DNA of 64,000 nucleotides from Acinetobacter tjernbergiae DSM 14971 = CIP 107465 (GCF_000374425.1 NZ_KB894354.1:1-64000); one strand, 5' to 3'. Counted from the first letter of the stretch, positions 46,975 to 57,415 are shown. Program-made: numbers and translations. The notes: generated by a model not told the origin, from the sequence alone.

Positions 46975-49206
46975 ATGGCTGGTGGAAAGTCAACAATCAT
47001 TTACACACTGACTGACGAGGCACCGCTTTTAGCGACCTACTCACTGCTGCCGATCATTGAGACCTTTACTAAGCCTGCTGGCATTGAGATTGTGAAAAGT
47101 GACATCTCAGTGGCTGTACGCGTGCTCGCTGAATTCACGGAATATCTAAGTGATGAGCAGAAAGTGACGAACAACCTTGCGGAGCTAGGTCGTCTCACAC
47201 AAGATCCAGATACCAATATTATCAAACTTCCAAATATTAGTGCTTCAGTTGCTCAGTTAATGTCATGCATTAAAGAGCTTCAAGCGAAGGGCTATGCAAT
47301 TCCTGATTATCCAGAAAACCCAACAACTGAAGAAGAAACAGCGATCAAAACTCGCTATGGCAAGTGCTTGGGTTCAGCTGTAAATCCTGTATTACGTGAA
47401 GGTAACTCTGATCGCCGCGCTCCTGCCGCAGTTAAGAACTACGCTAGAAAGCATCCACATTCAATGAGTGAGTGGAAACAGTGGTCGCAAACTCACGTTT
47501 CGCATATGGAAGAAGGTGACTTCTATCATGGCGAAAAGTCGATGACACTTGATCGCGCACGTAATGTAAAAATGGAGTTGATTACTAAAAATGGTAATAG
47601 CATCATTCTTAAGCAAAAAGTTGCGTTGCAAGATGCTGAAATCATTGATTCAATGTTTATGAGCAAACAAGCACTTTGTGAGTTTTATGAAAAGCAGCTT
47701 GAAGATTGTCGTGAAGCAGGCATTTTGTTCTCATTGCATGTAAAAGCAACGATGATGAAAGTTTCACATCCAATCGTTTTTGGTCACTGTGTCAAGATTT
47801 ACTATAAAGAAGCATTTGAAAAACACGGTAAGTTATTTGATGAGTTAGGTATTAACGTCAATAACGGTATGGCAGGTCTCTATGAGAAAATAGAAACTCT
47901 TCCGACCTCGTTACGTGAAGAAATCATTGAAGACTTACATGCGTGTCAGGAACATCGTCCTGCACTTGCAATGGTAGATTCAGCTAAAGGTATCACTAAC
48001 TTCCATTCACCTAATGACGTGATCGTTGATGCATCTATGCCTGCAATGATTCGTGGTGGCGGTAAAATGTGGGGTGCAGATGGTAAGCAGTATGACTGTA
48101 AAGCTGTAATGCCTGAATCAACATTCGCACGTATTTATCAGGAAATGATCAATTTCTGTAAGTGGAATGGTAATTTCGATCCGAAGACGATGGGTACAGT
48201 ACCCAATGTCGGCTTGATGGCGCAAAAAGCTGAAGAATACGGTTCGCATGACAAGACTTTTGAGATCCCAGAAGCAGGTATTGCCAACATCACTGATCTA
48301 GAGACTGGTGAAGTGTTGATGTCTCAAAACGTTGAAGAGGGCGATATCTGGCGTATGTGTCAGGTGAAAGATGCTCCGATTCGTGATTGGGTAAAACTTA
48401 CTGTTGCTCGTGCGCGTAACTCTGGTATGCCTGCAATCTTCTGGCTTGATTCTTATCGTCCACATGAAAATGAATTGATCAAGAAAGTACAAAAATACTT
48501 AAAAGATCATGATACTTCAGGTCTTGATATTCAAATCATGTCTCAAGTCCGTGCGATGCGTTATACACTTGAACGTGTAGCACGTGGTTTAGATACGATT
48601 TCTGTAACGGGTAACATTTTACGTGACTATCTCACTGACTTGTTCCCGATTATGGAATTGGGTACTTCTGCGAAAATGCTATCAATCGTTCCGTTAATGG
48701 CGGGCGGTGGTATGTATGAGACTGGTGCAGGCGGTTCAGCACCGAAGCATGTTCAACAATTGGTTGAAGAAAACCACTTGCGTTGGGACTCGCTGGGTGA
48801 ATTCCTTGCACTTGCAGTTTCTTTAGAAGACATGGGAATTAAAGAAGACAATGCTCGTGCGAAGTTGTTGGCGAAGACGCTTGATCAAGCAACGGGTACA
48901 TTACTCGATAATGACAAGTCTCCATCACGTCGTACAGGCGAGCTTGACAACCGTGGTAGCCATTTCTATCTAGCACTGTATTGGGCTGAAGCACTTGCTG
49001 CGCAAGATGAAGATGTTGAGTTGAAAGCGAAGTTTGCACCACTGGCTAAAGAATTGGCTGAAAACGAGCAAAAGATTGCTGCTGAGCTTGCAGAAGTGCA
49101 AGGTAAAGCGGTTGATATTGGTGGTTACTACGCCGTTGATGCAGATAAAGTAAATGCAGTCATGCGTCCAAGTACGACATTCAATACAATTCTTGCTGCT
49201 GTTTAA
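46975..49206 (+). CDS. icd: NADP-dependent isocitrate dehydrogenase, monomeric type
   Basis: A 743-residue protein with the monomeric IDH signature: [21 protein letters not shown] at the start, [82 protein letters not shown] and [35 protein letters not shown]. It decarboxylates isocitrate to 2-oxoglutarate at the TCA/glyoxylate branch point. Length matches the family (about 740). The Shine-Dalgarno AAGGGGC sits seven bases before the ATG and is complementary to the leader's last stem arm. A terminator follows. Confidence 0.96.
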   Translation: MAGGKSTIIYTLTDEAPLLATYSLLPIIETFTKPAGIEIVKSDISVAVRVLAEFTEYLSDEQKVTNNLAELGRLTQDPDTNIIKLPNISASVAQLMSCIKELQAKGYAIPDYPENPTTEEETAIKTRYGKCLGSAVNPVLREGNSDRRAPAAVKNYARKHPHSMSEWKQWSQTHVSHMEEGDFYHGEKSMTLDRARNVKMELITKNGNSIILKQKVALQDAEIIDSMFMSKQALCEFYEKQLEDCREAGILFSLHVKATMMKVSHPIVFGHCVKIYYKEAFEKHGKLFDELGINVNNGMAGLYEKIETLPTSLREEIIEDLHACQEHRPALAMVDSAKGITNFHSPNDVIVDASMPAMIRGGGKMWGADGKQYDCKAVMPESTFARIYQEMINFCKWNGNFDPKTMGTVPNVGLMAQKAEEYGSHDKTFEIPEAGIANITDLETGEVLMSQNVEEGDIWRMCQVKDAPIRDWVKLTVARARNSGMPAIFWLDSYRPHENELIKKVQKYLKDHDTSGLDIQIMSQVRAMRYTLERVARGLDTISVTGNILRDYLTDLFPIMELGTSAKMLSIVPLMAGGGMYETGAGGSAPKHVQQLVEENHLRWDSLGEFLALAVSLEDMGIKEDNARAKLLAKTLDQATGTLLDNDKSPSRRTGELDNRGSHFYLALYWAEALAAQDEDVELKAKFAPLAKELAENEQKIAAELAEVQGKAVDIGGYYAVDADKVNAVMRPSTTFNTILAAV

Positions 49207-49242
49207 AATAAATTATTGCTCATTTTTGAGTTGGTAATATAG

Positions 49243-49272
49243 AAAAGTCGGTGCTTAGGCATCGACTTTTTT
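49243..49272 (+). terminator. Intrinsic terminator of icd
   Basis: AAAAGTCGGTGC, loop TTAG, GCATCGACTTTTTT with one wobble pair, 36 bases after the icd stop. Confidence 0.85.
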
Positions 49273-49432
49273 GTTTGAAATGATATATAAAACATACTTA
49301 AGTGGTAGTTATAGCTAGAAGAATCTGAAATTTTATAAGTGTAAATCCCTGTCTAGTAGTAATAATCCTAGCCAAAAAATGGACAGTTCTTCCCTCTAAA
49401 GATAACGTAACGTTAACTTTGGAGATGTCATA

Positions 49433-49738
49433 ATGGCTAACGCTTTAGTATGGAAATTAAACAATAAGCAATAGATTACGCACTTTCTAATTCACATGAA
49501 TCCGTAACAGTAATCGCCCTGAAATTAGGTGTGGGCTATTCAACACTAGATAAATGGATTCGTGAAGCCAATCCAGCGGATTCAAGTAAACGCCAACTTT
49601 CATCAGAACATAAGCAATATATTGCGCAAGATTCTAGATTTAGAAAAAGAGGTCAAACAACTCAGGGAAGCAAATGACATCTTAAAAAAGGCGCATGTGT
49701 ACTTCCTGACAGATCATACCAAGAAAAGTACACGGTAA
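49433..49738 (+). pseudogene. IS3-family orfA remnant
   Basis: Fragments in shifting frames spell AIDYALSNSHESVTVIALKL, GVGYSTLDKWIREANPAD and, after a frameshift, ILDLEKEVKQLREANDILKK, then AHVYFLTDH. These are the helix-turn-helix and leucine zipper of an IS3 orfA protein. An early stop and at least two frameshifts make it non-functional. Confidence 0.82.
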
Positions 49739-49752
49739 TTCAAGAGCTCACT

Positions 49753-50127
49753 GTGACTGAAATTACGGTTTCTTCTGCTTGTAAATATCTAGGTGTTAGT
49801 ACTTCTGGATACTATGCTTGGCGAAAGCGACAGATTTACGTCAATTGGAAATATACTAATTTAAAAGCTGTATATTGGCAGCATCATGCTCGCTTAGGCG
49901 CGCCTTCAGTGGTGCATGATTTAGGTTACTGTATGAGTCGTACAGGTGGAAGAATGTTGCAAAAGCTTGGTTTACGCAGCAAGATTGCACGTAAACATAA
50001 GCATACGACTGATTCAAATCATCGCTTGCCTACAGCACAAAATTTGTTAGATCGTCAGTTTACAGTCACTAAGTCAAATAAAATTTGGGCAACCGATATT
50101 ACCTATGTTCGAACTAAAGAAGGTTAG
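49753..50127 (+). pseudogene. IS3-family orfB (transposase) remnant, N-terminal third
   Basis: The 124-codon frame has an HTH_21-like part (KYLGVSTSGYYAWRKRQ, GAPSVVHDLGYCMSRTGGRML) and the first catalytic Asp in NKIWATDITYVRTKEG. It then meets TAG where Trp is expected (TGG to TAG), with LYLIG beyond it before homology ends. The rest of the DDE domain is gone. Confidence 0.82.
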
Positions 50128-50246
50128 TTGTACTTAATTGGTTAGGATCATTCTTAAGCTCCTAAAATTATTATGAAATAATAATTTTACCGACAAAATA
50201 AAAAAAATACTTTATTCTCAAGGATAACCATCATTTTGAGTTAGAA

Positions 50247-50843
50247 ATGACAGATCAAACAGGGCAGAAAAAACTAAGCAAGCAGCAAGCGATTGCTGTA
50301 GAGCGTGATTTGGCAAAATTCGCCAATACCATGGATAGCTTGGTTCGAATTCCATTTACCAAGCAGGGCGTTGGTGCTGATGCTGCATTAAGTACAATTC
50401 CATTTGCTGGGGATGTTGCAGGGTTTATTCTGACGTTGTATGCCTTTAAAAAAGCAAGAGAAGTCGGTGTGCCACAACATAAACTGAAAGGTGTACTCAA
50501 ACTAGCGATTATGGACATGCTGATGGGTTTTATCCCTGTTGTTGGAACGTTATTTGATGTGTTTATTCGTCCAAGTCGCAAGACTTTAGAGATTGTGCAT
50601 GAGCATATTCGTGAGGAATATCAGGTGTACAGTGATATTCATGTGGTACATCCTTTCTTACATGAATCACTGGAACAAAAGCAGAAAACTTCAGCCTTTT
50701 GGCGTAATCCTGTGGTGAGTTGGGTGTGGCTACGTATTCCAGATTTACTCGGTATTGCTGTACTTATTTTACTGGCTGTATTGCTATGGGCTGGCTTTGG
50801 CTATCTCTGGCAATTGTATCAATCTTTCCAGACCCTTAATTGA
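50247..50843 (+). CDS. DUF4112 domain membrane protein
   Basis: A 198-residue protein matching the DUF4112 pattern: an N-terminal LAKFANTMDSLVRIPFTKQGVGADAALSTIPFAGD, a helix FILTLYAFKKAREVG, then AIMDMLMGFIPVVGTLFDVFIRPSRKTLEIV. A C-terminal membrane helix (LLGIAVLILLAVLLWAGFGY) follows. The function of this family is unknown; its location is the inner membrane. It shares a bidirectional terminator with convergent htpX. Confidence 0.83.
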   Translation: MTDQTGQKKLSKQQAIAVERDLAKFANTMDSLVRIPFTKQGVGADAALSTIPFAGDVAGFILTLYAFKKAREVGVPQHKLKGVLKLAIMDMLMGFIPVVGTLFDVFIRPSRKTLEIVHEHIREEYQVYSDIHVVHPFLHESLEQKQKTSAFWRNPVVSWVWLRIPDLLGIAVLILLAVLLWAGFGYLWQLYQSFQTLN

Positions 50844-50850
50844 TCCTCAA

Positions 50851-50882
50851 AAATAAAGCCCCCATAATGGAGGCTTTATTTT
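50851..50882. terminator. Bidirectional terminator between the DUF4112 gene and htpX
   Basis: AAATAAAGCCCCC and GGAGGCTTTATTT form a long stem with one mismatch around loop ATAAT and T/A runs on both sides. Confidence 0.85.
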
Positions 50883-50896
50883 TTATCTGATGTAGA

Positions 50897-51802
50897 TTAC
50901 TGAACATTCAATTGCTGTAATGCAGCAACACGTTGTTCAATGGTTGGGTGGGTTTGGAATAAAGCCGCTAAGCTAAAACCCTGTTCCTTACCTTCCGCAA
51001 TCGCAAATGCTTTCATTTCTTTCGGCATTTGATCTGGCAATTCTGATTCTGCTTGTAAACGAAGTAACGCAGAAATCATGGCTTGTTTACCTGCTAAACG
51101 TGCGCCAGCTTCATCTGCACGATATTCACGTTGACGAGAGAACCACATCACGATCGCAGATGCCATAATACCAAATACGATATCGAGTACCATCGTAATG
51201 GCAAAATAAGCAAGTCCAGGCGCTTCACCATCTTCACGACCAAATACATTACGGTCGATGAAATCACCTGCAATACGTGCAAAGAACATGACAAAGGCAT
51301 TGACTACACCTTGAATTAGCGCAAGCGTCACCATGTCACCATTTGCAACGTGACCAATTTCGTGTGCGAGTACGGCACGCAGTTCATCTTTGTTCATACG
51401 CTCTAATAGACCAGTTGATACAGCAACTAGAGCATCGTTTTTATTCCAACCTGTTGCAAATGCATTCGATTGGTAAGAAGGGAAAATACCAACTTCAGGC
51501 ATATTAATACCTGCACGTTGAGATAATTGAGCCACTTCTTGTAGTAACCAAGCTTCAGCTTGACTACGTGGTGCACTTGGGTCAATTAATTCAGTTCCAG
51601 TGGTTTTTTTAGCCATCCACTTCGACATAAATAGGGAAATAAAAGAACCTACCATACCGAAGACAAAACAGATCACTAATAGGTTGCCTAGGTTCAAGCC
51701 ACCCGCGCCATGGTAACTACCGACACCGAAGAGTGACAAAATAATGCCAGCTACAACCAGTACCGCGAGGTTGGTTAGCAAGAACAAACCAATCCGCATC
51801 AT
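50897..51802 (-). CDS. htpX: Membrane zinc protease HtpX
   Basis: A 301-residue M48 protease with two N-terminal helices (about 5-25 and 38-58), the zinc site [17 protein letters not shown] (HExxH, near residue 145), two further helices and the third ligand Glu in [14 protein letters not shown]. HtpX degrades damaged inner-membrane proteins in concert with FtsH. Length is close to E. coli HtpX (293). It is often heat-shock or Cpx regulated, but I saw no convincing promoter. Confidence 0.95.
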   Translation of the reverse strand: MMRIGLFLLTNLAVLVVAGIILSLFGVGSYHGAGGLNLGNLLVICFVFGMVGSFISLFMSKWMAKKTTGTELIDPSAPRSQAEAWLLQEVAQLSQRAGINMPEVGIFPSYQSNAFATGWNKNDALVAVSTGLLERMNKDELRAVLAHEIGHVANGDMVTLALIQGVVNAFVMFFARIAGDFIDRNVFGREDGEAPGLAYFAITMVLDIVFGIMASAIVMWFSRQREYRADEAGARLAGKQAMISALLRLQAESELPDQMPKEMKAFAIAEGKEQGFSLAALFQTHPTIEQRVAALQQLNVQ

Positions 51803-52013
51803 TGAGAAAACCCTCTTGTAAATAAATATTGATCTGATTTATAAATTAAATCACAACAATAATATGCAGGGCGAACCTCAAAAATTCAAGAAAAAAATAG
51901 ATATAGATACATTAAGCTAATAAAACGATCTATCAGCTTTCAATAGAGATATGAGCGTAATTTTTATAAAAAAGTAAGAAAAATCATGTGATGAGAATCA
52001 GTGATCTAAATAG

Positions 52014-52874
52014 TTAATCACCTACTCGAATGCGTGCAGAAGCAGTTGCATTTGTAGTGGTATATGTGCCTGGTGCATCTGTGAATGTACCATCTGCTAA
52101 GGTGATAATTTGGCGATTATATTGTTTCGGGGCGGCGACAGGTTCAGCATTAGATGATGTGTAACTTGCAGATTGAGCAATTACTTGAGTATTTGCTGCA
52201 TTCGAATTGGATGTAGAACCTAAGCTCGATGAATAAAGATTTTGATAACGGCTTGTCACACGACGCACATAATCTTGTGTTTCTCGAAATGGTGGAACAC
52301 CACCATATTTATCAACATTGCCTTCACCTGCATTGTATGCAGCTACTGCAAGTTGGGTATTACCATTAAAACGTTTTAATAACCAACTTAAATATCTCGC
52401 CCCACCCAAAATATTTTGTTGAGGGTCATAGGCATTACTGACGTTAAAACGACGTGCAGTTGCAGGCATGAGTTGCATTAAGCCCTGAGCGCCTACAGGT
52501 GAGCGTGCGTTAATATTAAAGCCTGATTCGGTATGCATAACGGCTTTAATTAAACCTTCAGAAATGCCATGTTGTTGAGCCGCTTGGCGGATCAGTTGGT
52601 CAAAGGCATTTTTATTACGGCTATAACTTGGCAGAACAGAGGCTTCACTTGAACCCCAATTACTATAACTATGAATATTACTGTCAGGATAATAGGTTGC
52701 TTTTACAACTTTTAGATGGCTGTATTCTGCTTTCTTTTTATTGGTCAGCAAAGTTGTGCCATTATTATCTTTAAATTGATAAATCGTCTGTCCAGCATAA
52801 CTTGATACTGTACAATTTAGAAAACCGATTGTCCCCAAGCAAAGGGCAAAAATATATTTTGTTTTGTCCATCAT
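52014..52874 (-). CDS. Lytic transglycosylase (SLT domain) with N-terminal DUF4124-like region
   Basis: A 286-residue exported protein. The signal peptide (about residues 1-27 from the chosen start) precedes a DUF4124-like segment (GQTIYQFKDNNGTTLLTNKKK) and an SLT domain. The catalytic Glu is in AVMHTESGFNINARSPVGAQGLMQLMP, and AVAAYNAGEGNV and RETQDYVRRV follow. It cleaves peptidoglycan glycan strands in the periplasm to form anhydro-muropeptides. An upstream GTG (52910) is a possible alternative start; neither has a clear ribosome site. Confidence 0.9.
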   Translation of the reverse strand: MMDKTKYIFALCLGTIGFLNCTVSSYAGQTIYQFKDNNGTTLLTNKKKAEYSHLKVVKATYYPDSNIHSYSNWGSSEASVLPSYSRNKNAFDQLIRQAAQQHGISEGLIKAVMHTESGFNINARSPVGAQGLMQLMPATARRFNVSNAYDPQQNILGGARYLSWLLKRFNGNTQLAVAAYNAGEGNVDKYGGVPPFRETQDYVRRVTSRYQNLYSSSLGSTSNSNAANTQVIAQSASYTSSNAEPVAAPKQYNRQIITLADGTFTDAPGTYTTTNATASARIRVGD

Positions 52875-53366
52875 TATAATATTCACAAAAGATGAGCATA
52901 AGTTCTTCACAGCAGTGTAACAAAAAAAAGTGGAAAAAGAACTTTGGCTACAATTTTTTTATTTTCACTGTCTGACAAAAATCAAGTCTATTTGTGCGAA
53001 TGTTCAGCAAAAAAAATTAAAATATTTTTTTTAAAATAGAAGTCTTGACTTACATAAGTTATTGATTTTATTTTATTAAAAATAGTGGTTAAAAAATGAT
53101 CAATTTGATTGTAAGCCTTATTCTCAGCTAAAAAAAGTTTGTCAATAGCGAAGAAATCCACAATTTTATCCACAGCTTTTGTGGAAAACTGTGGAAAAGT
53201 TTGAAATATAAGCAATCCAGACAGTTTTGACATAATTTGGTCACAATTTTACCAGTATGAAACTGAAATATGACGATTGGACGAAATTGAAAAATTCTTT
53301 AGGTGCGCATCTTTTCGGAATGGGATAAAATCTCGCGGTATTTTTGTTTATGAGTAAATCACGTCT
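52875..53366. other. AT-rich intergenic region with DnaA-box-like cluster
   Basis: A 492-bp gap between divergent slt-like and ttcA genes with long A/T tracts. No gene was seen. Within 53154-53198 are TTATCCACA (53166-53174, a perfect DnaA box) and two inverted TTTTCCACA boxes (53180-53188 and 53190-53198). An AAATCCACA lies at 53154-53162. Confidence 0.6.
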
Positions 53367-54272
53367 ATGTACGCGCCAGTGGAGTCCAACCAAGGATTTA
53401 ATTTTAAGCCTGAGCTTCCGACGAGTTCGGCATATTATCGCCTGTTGAAAAAGCTACGTCGTCAAGTTGGGCATGCAATTCGTGATTACAACATGATCGA
53501 AGATGGCGATAAGGTCATGGTATGCGTATCTGGCGGTAAAGATAGTTATACCTTGCTCGATATTTTATTACAGTTCAAGCGTATCGCGCCGATCAACTTT
53601 GATGTCGTTGCTGTGAACCTCGATCAAAAACAGCCTGGTTTCCCAGAAGATGTTCTGCCGCGCTATATGGAAGAAAACAATATTCCATATTACATTCTTG
53701 AAAAAGACACTTACACCATTACTAAGCGTTTGACTCCAGAAGGCAAGACCTATTGTGCAGTGTGTTCACGTTTACGCCGTGGTTCACTCTATGGCTTTGC
53801 ACAAGAAATAGGGGCAACTAAAGTCGCTCTAGGTCACCATCGTGATGACATCATGGCAACCTTCTTCTTAAATTTATTTCATGGCGGTAGCTTAAAAGCA
53901 ATGCCACCGAAACTTCTTTCCTCAGATAAGAAGAATATTTTGATTCGTCCTTTGGCATATGTCGAAGAAAAAGACATCATCAAATATGCTGAATTACGTC
54001 AATTTCCAATTATTCCGTGTAACTTATGTGGTTCGCAAGAGAATTTACAGCGTGCCATTATTAATGACATGCTACGTGAATGGGATAGACAACACCCTAA
54101 ACGCTTACATAGCATTTTTGGTGCATTACAGAACGTATCGCCTTCGCAATTGGCTGACCGTGAATTATTTGATTTTGAAGCATTGGATAGTCAACGTGAA
54201 TTTGACTTAAAAGATCCAGAAGAGATGAAAAATCGTCTTGATGTGGTCAATTTAAGTTTTGCTGCTGAGTAA
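53367..54272 (+). CDS. ttcA: tRNA 2-thiocytidine biosynthesis protein TtcA
   Basis: A 301-residue PP-loop ATPase with the [11 protein letters not shown] motif near residue 55 and two CxxC pairs ([12 protein letters not shown] and PCNLCGSQ) that bind an iron-sulfur cluster. [19 protein letters not shown] and [11 protein letters not shown] also match TtcA. It converts cytidine 32 to 2-thiocytidine in certain tRNAs. It is a single gene with its own terminator. Confidence 0.95.
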   Translation: MYAPVESNQGFNFKPELPTSSAYYRLLKKLRRQVGHAIRDYNMIEDGDKVMVCVSGGKDSYTLLDILLQFKRIAPINFDVVAVNLDQKQPGFPEDVLPRYMEENNIPYYILEKDTYTITKRLTPEGKTYCAVCSRLRRGSLYGFAQEIGATKVALGHHRDDIMATFFLNLFHGGSLKAMPPKLLSSDKKNILIRPLAYVEEKDIIKYAELRQFPIIPCNLCGSQENLQRAIINDMLREWDRQHPKRLHSIFGALQNVSPSQLADRELFDFEALDSQREFDLKDPEEMKNRLDVVNLSFAAE

Positions 54273-54286
54273 AATATAAGATTTTT

Positions 54287-54319
54287 AAAAAAGGCACTTA
54301 AATAAGTGTCTTTTTTTTT
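54287..54319 (+). terminator. Intrinsic terminator of ttcA
   Basis: AAAAAAGGCACTT, loop AAAT, AAGTGTCTTTTTTTT with one wobble pair, 15 bases after the ttcA stop. Confidence 0.85.
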
Positions 54320-54472
54320 ATAAAAAAGCCTAAAAAATTGAATTCTCCGTACAAAAAGTCATAGCCTAAAATAAAAATTACGTGCTATAACAGGGCACAA
54401 GCAAATTGCTTCATGTAATGTCATCTGGATAGATGGCACAAGAAATTGAACAAATACATTTGAGGAATAATC

Positions 54473-54856
54473 ATGGCTGCATTTTTAACTGATGATTGGT
54501 TTGCAACTGTTGAAAAACTTACTGCTGAAGCGGGTGATTTAAACTTACCACCAGCACTTGCGAATTTAGCGATTAACTTAGTTGTAACAGATGCAGCTGG
54601 TAATACCGAATTGGCTTTAGATGCAGGTAAAATCTTAAAAGGTTTATCTGCGAATGCAAAAACAACTTTAAATATGGATGCTGAAACTTTACGTAAAGTA
54701 TTCTTAGAGTTTGATATGGCTGCTGCAATGCAAGCATTTATGACAGGTAAAATCAAAGTACAAGGCGATATGTCTCAACTTATGGCTTTACAAACGGCTA
54801 AACCAAGCCAAGAACAAAAAGATTTATTCAAGAAAGTACTTGAGCAAACTGCTTAA
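54473..54856 (+). CDS. SCP2 sterol-carrier domain protein
   Basis: A 127-residue protein with the SCP2 fold: INLVVTDAAGNTELALDAGKILKGL, TTLNMDAETLRKVFL, and FMTGKIKVQGDMSQLMALQ, the family's GKIKVxGDMxxLMAL motif. SCP2 proteins bind lipids or hydrophobic acyl molecules. It is freestanding and cytoplasmic (no signal peptide), so its ligand and partner are unknown. AGGA upstream supports the ATG. Confidence 0.9.
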   Translation: MAAFLTDDWFATVEKLTAEAGDLNLPPALANLAINLVVTDAAGNTELALDAGKILKGLSANAKTTLNMDAETLRKVFLEFDMAAAMQAFMTGKIKVQGDMSQLMALQTAKPSQEQKDLFKKVLEQTA

Positions 54857-54866
54857 TTCTTTTCTA

Positions 54867-54898
54867 AAAAAAAGCTTACCGATTGGTAAGCTTTTTTT
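54867..54898. terminator. Bidirectional terminator between the SCP2 gene and the MltF-like gene
   Basis: A perfect stem, AAAAAAGCTTACC with GGTAAGCTTTTTT, around loop GATT and flanked by T-runs on both strands. Confidence 0.92.
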
Positions 54899-54909
54899 AT
54901 ACCTTAAAT

Positions 54910-56019
54910 TTAGATATCAATACGGCTGCTAGTCTTTAAATGCTCTAAGTAAGTTCGAATACGTGTTACATATTGAACAGCTTGTTTATAACGACCATTT
55001 TGAGCTTGGTTACGCTGTAAATAATCGTATAAATTTACCCACTGATTTGGGTTCTTACCTTGAGCTTTGATTCGTTTCTGAATCTGGTTCACTGCGCCTG
55101 GTCCCATATTGTACGCCACTAAAGCATACCAATTACGGTCTGGGTAAGGCACACTGCTAAATTGGTCTAGCATCAGATCAAAATACTTGGCACCACCTTG
55201 AATGCTTTGTGTTGGATCTGATCGGTTACTGACACCCATTGCTTGTGCTGTACTATTGGTCAACATCATTAGACCGCGGACACCAGTGGGAGATACTGAC
55301 GTGGGTTTAAGATAAGACTCTTGATAGCCAATTGCTGCGAGTAAATGCCAGTCTAGATTATATTTAGATGCACTTCGTTTAAAACTCGCTTTATAAATTG
55401 GTAAACGCTGATTCAGATCTTTTTGAATCGTAGACCATGCTTCAGGTTTCACCACATTCCGATTATAAAATGAAGCGAGTTGTTGCGTTGTACCCAATTG
55501 CTTACTTTGACAGACAAAACCACTTGCAGTAAGTGTTAATGGATCATCTGCTTGCTGAAGTACCCAATTAAGTTGTGGATTTAATCCATTTTTACTTAAG
55601 CTGGATTGATCACCACAGCTCGCCGAAAAGGAAACAAGATGTTTGCTTTCAATCGTTGCAAGATTTGCAGTGGTCATCGCTATGTTGGCTTTGCCTTGAG
55701 CGACCCATTTCAATGCCGTGGCATTGTCAGGAACTGTTTTAAAATCAAGTCTGACATTTAAGCTTTGGGCATAGTTGCGAGCTAAGTCATAACCAAAACC
55801 ATGTAAAAATTGACCGTCTTTAAATACAGTTGTTGGATTTTCAACTGCAACCACTGTTAAAACATTCGTTGTAACAACAGTATTGTATTGATGTGATTTT
55901 TCTGCATTCAAGCTATTGAATGGAATGATTGCAATTCCGAGTGCGACAGCTTGAAATGAAAGTTTGGAAGATAAAGAGTTAAGGCTAGGCCTCGACCCAG
56001 AACTTGAATTACTGTGCAT
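54910..56019 (-). CDS. MltF-like lytic transglycosylase with substrate-binding-protein domain
   Basis: A 369-residue protein. An N-terminal hydrophobic segment (LSFQAVALGIAIIPF) serves as signal or anchor. It is followed by a solute-binding-like domain (VLTVVAVENPTTVFKDGQ, FGYDLARNYAQSLNVRL, ALKWVAQGKANIAMTTANL) and a C-terminal SLT domain with the catalytic Glu in AAIGYQESYLKPTSVSPTGVRGLMMLT and VAYNMGPGAVNQIQ. This fits MltF, which cuts peptidoglycan and is regulated by ligands bound to its first domain. No lipobox is seen. It is shorter than E. coli MltF (518). Confidence 0.88.
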   Translation of the reverse strand: MHSNSSSGSRPSLNSLSSKLSFQAVALGIAIIPFNSLNAEKSHQYNTVVTTNVLTVVAVENPTTVFKDGQFLHGFGYDLARNYAQSLNVRLDFKTVPDNATALKWVAQGKANIAMTTANLATIESKHLVSFSASCGDQSSLSKNGLNPQLNWVLQQADDPLTLTASGFVCQSKQLGTTQQLASFYNRNVVKPEAWSTIQKDLNQRLPIYKASFKRSASKYNLDWHLLAAIGYQESYLKPTSVSPTGVRGLMMLTNSTAQAMGVSNRSDPTQSIQGGAKYFDLMLDQFSSVPYPDRNWYALVAYNMGPGAVNQIQKRIKAQGKNPNQWVNLYDYLQRNQAQNGRYKQAVQYVTRIRTYLEHLKTSSRIDI

Positions 56020-56389
56020 GTTGTCTCCGCTACAGGTAATTTATGCCCAAAAAGTTCAGCAAAACAATGCTCTAACTTTTAAAAGTTGATAAATTCAATA
56101 AGGGTGGGCAAGTCATGACGCCATTCAAAATGACATTCAGTTGATGGGAACGTGATGAAAATATTTCACAATATTTACAAAGTGTATAAAAATTAAACAA
56201 AAAACCAACTTAGGGGCGCATATTAAGCATCAGAGACTGAATTGTCAAATTTTGATCAATAAAAAATGAGAAATAAATCACAAATACCTGATTAGAAAAA
56301 GAATAAAATTTATACACTTTAGTGATGGTGAAATAAGGCATACAATGCAAAAACTTGTAAATAGAATGTTGTGTTAACGTGTTTTGCTT
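56020..56389. other. AT-rich intergenic region between the MltF-like gene and greB
   Basis: A 370-bp gap between divergent genes with A/T tracts and no gene that I can support. It presumably holds two promoters. No clear operator or structured RNA was seen. Confidence 0.5.
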
Positions 56390-56878
56390 ATGAAATCGAA
56401 CTTAATTACTCGAAATGGACATGATTTATTGGTTGCTGAGTTGAAACGACTATGGCATGACGAACGCCCAGAAATTACTAAGAAGGTAAATTGGGCTGCA
56501 AGTTTAGGTGATAGATCTGAAAATGCAGATTATCAATATAATAAACAGATACTTAGAAAGATAGATCGTCGTGTTAGATATTTAGGAAAACGTTTAGAAG
56601 AATTAAAGATCATTGATTACATGCCTGAACAGGAAGGTAAAGTTTATTTTGGGGCATGGGTTGAGATTGAAAATGATGAGGGTGAGCGGAAAAGTTTACG
56701 TATTGTTGGTGTTGATGAAATCTATGATCATCATCCACAACATATCTCAATTGAGTCACCGATGGCACAAGCCTTATTACGAAAACAGGTGGATGATGAA
56801 GTAGAAGTGCAGACACCATCAGGTAAAAAATTGTGGTATATCAATTTAATTAGCTATGAAAAATCTGAAAATACCTGA
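56390..56878 (+). CDS. greB: Transcription elongation factor GreB
   Basis: A 162-residue protein with the Gre coiled-coil (ITRNGHDLLVAELKRLWHDERPEITKKV), the acidic loop region ASLGDRSENADYQYNKQILRKIDRRVRYL, and a C-terminal FKBP-like domain with FGAWVEIENDEGERKSLRIVG. Sequence and spacing (GDRSENADYxYxKxxLRxIDRR) fit GreB rather than GreA. It rescues backtracked RNA polymerase by stimulating transcript cleavage. The ATG at 56390 is chosen over an in-frame TTG two codons earlier. Confidence 0.94.
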   Translation: MKSNLITRNGHDLLVAELKRLWHDERPEITKKVNWAASLGDRSENADYQYNKQILRKIDRRVRYLGKRLEELKIIDYMPEQEGKVYFGAWVEIENDEGERKSLRIVGVDEIYDHHPQHISIESPMAQALLRKQVDDEVEVQTPSGKKLWYINLISYEKSENT

Positions 56879-56974
56879 AATTTTGGTGGATTGATTTTAT
56901 TTTGATCGTTTGATTCATTATTTTAAATAAATAGTTTGCCAATTCGAATTTTTATTTATATGATAGCCGCCATT

Positions 56975-57064
56975 GGAAGCGTGGCAGAGCGGTTTAATGC
57001 ACCGGTCTTGAAAACCGACGAGGGTGTGAGTCCTCCGTGAGTTCGAATCTCACCGCTTCCGCCA
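56975..57064 (+). tRNA. tRNA-Ser (anticodon UGA)
   Basis: A 90-nt class II tRNA starting GGAAGCGTGGCAG and ending CACCGCTTCCGCCA. The acceptor arms GGAAGCG and CGCTTCC pair, the anticodon loop CTTGAAA reads UGA, and the long variable arm is typical of serine tRNAs. GTTCGAATC is the T loop and the CCA is encoded. Confidence 0.97.
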
Positions 57065-57073
57065 AATATCTAA

Positions 57074-57105
57074 ATAAGCCCTTGTTTTTACAAGGGCTTA
57101 TTTTT
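57074..57105 (+). terminator. Intrinsic terminator of tRNA-Ser
   Basis: ATAAGCCCTTG, loop TTTTTA, CAAGGGCTTAT, then a T-run, 9 bases after the tRNA. Confidence 0.88.
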
Positions 57106-57415
57106 TATCTATGTGTTTACCACTCAACTTACCCCTCATAAAAATTTGGATTGGATTAAGTCATTTAATTCTCTTTAAGATGAGATAGGATAGTTAAGCT
57201 GTATAGTTTGCGATTACAGACGTTATTCTAAGGTAAGCAATCAAACGTTGTTTGAATGCCGTTTAAGCTTCTACAGTGATCACTACAGCACATTTAAGGT
57301 TAATTTGCACCTATTCATTAGAGTAGGTACTTAATGTACTTTAACTACTCACAGCAATTGATGCTGGTTGTGCTGTGGTTACCTTTGGCTTTCCAAATAT
57401 CTATTGATGCAATTT
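57106..57415. other. Non-coding stretch between tRNA-Ser and the IS5 relic
   Basis: About 310 bp without a supported gene. Short frames on both strands are full of stops. No duplicate of the tRNA 3' end was found, so there is no direct sign of an attachment-site scar. Confidence 0.4.

Larger units (their letters stand above)
49375..50145 (+). mobile_element. Degraded IS3-family insertion sequence
   Basis: The remains of an IS3-type element with orfA and orfB remnants in order on the plus strand. The left boundary is estimated from sequence just upstream of orfA and the right from where transposase homology ends. The catalytic second half of orfB is missing. No terminal repeats could be confirmed. 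Confidence 0.75.

Noticed and set aside
46975..49206. Malate synthase G (similar length and TCA/glyoxylate context)
   Set aside because: The motifs ([32 protein letters not shown]) belong to monomeric isocitrate dehydrogenase.
53154..53198. Chromosomal replication origin
   Set aside because: The DnaA boxes are few and there is no dnaA, dnaN, rpmH or other origin-linked gene nearby, so only a DnaA-binding cluster is claimed.
56975..57064. tRNA-Ser as the attachment site of the decayed element to its right
   Set aside because: No duplicated copy of the tRNA 3' end was found by eye up to the end of the window, and the integrase lies nearly 6 kb away.
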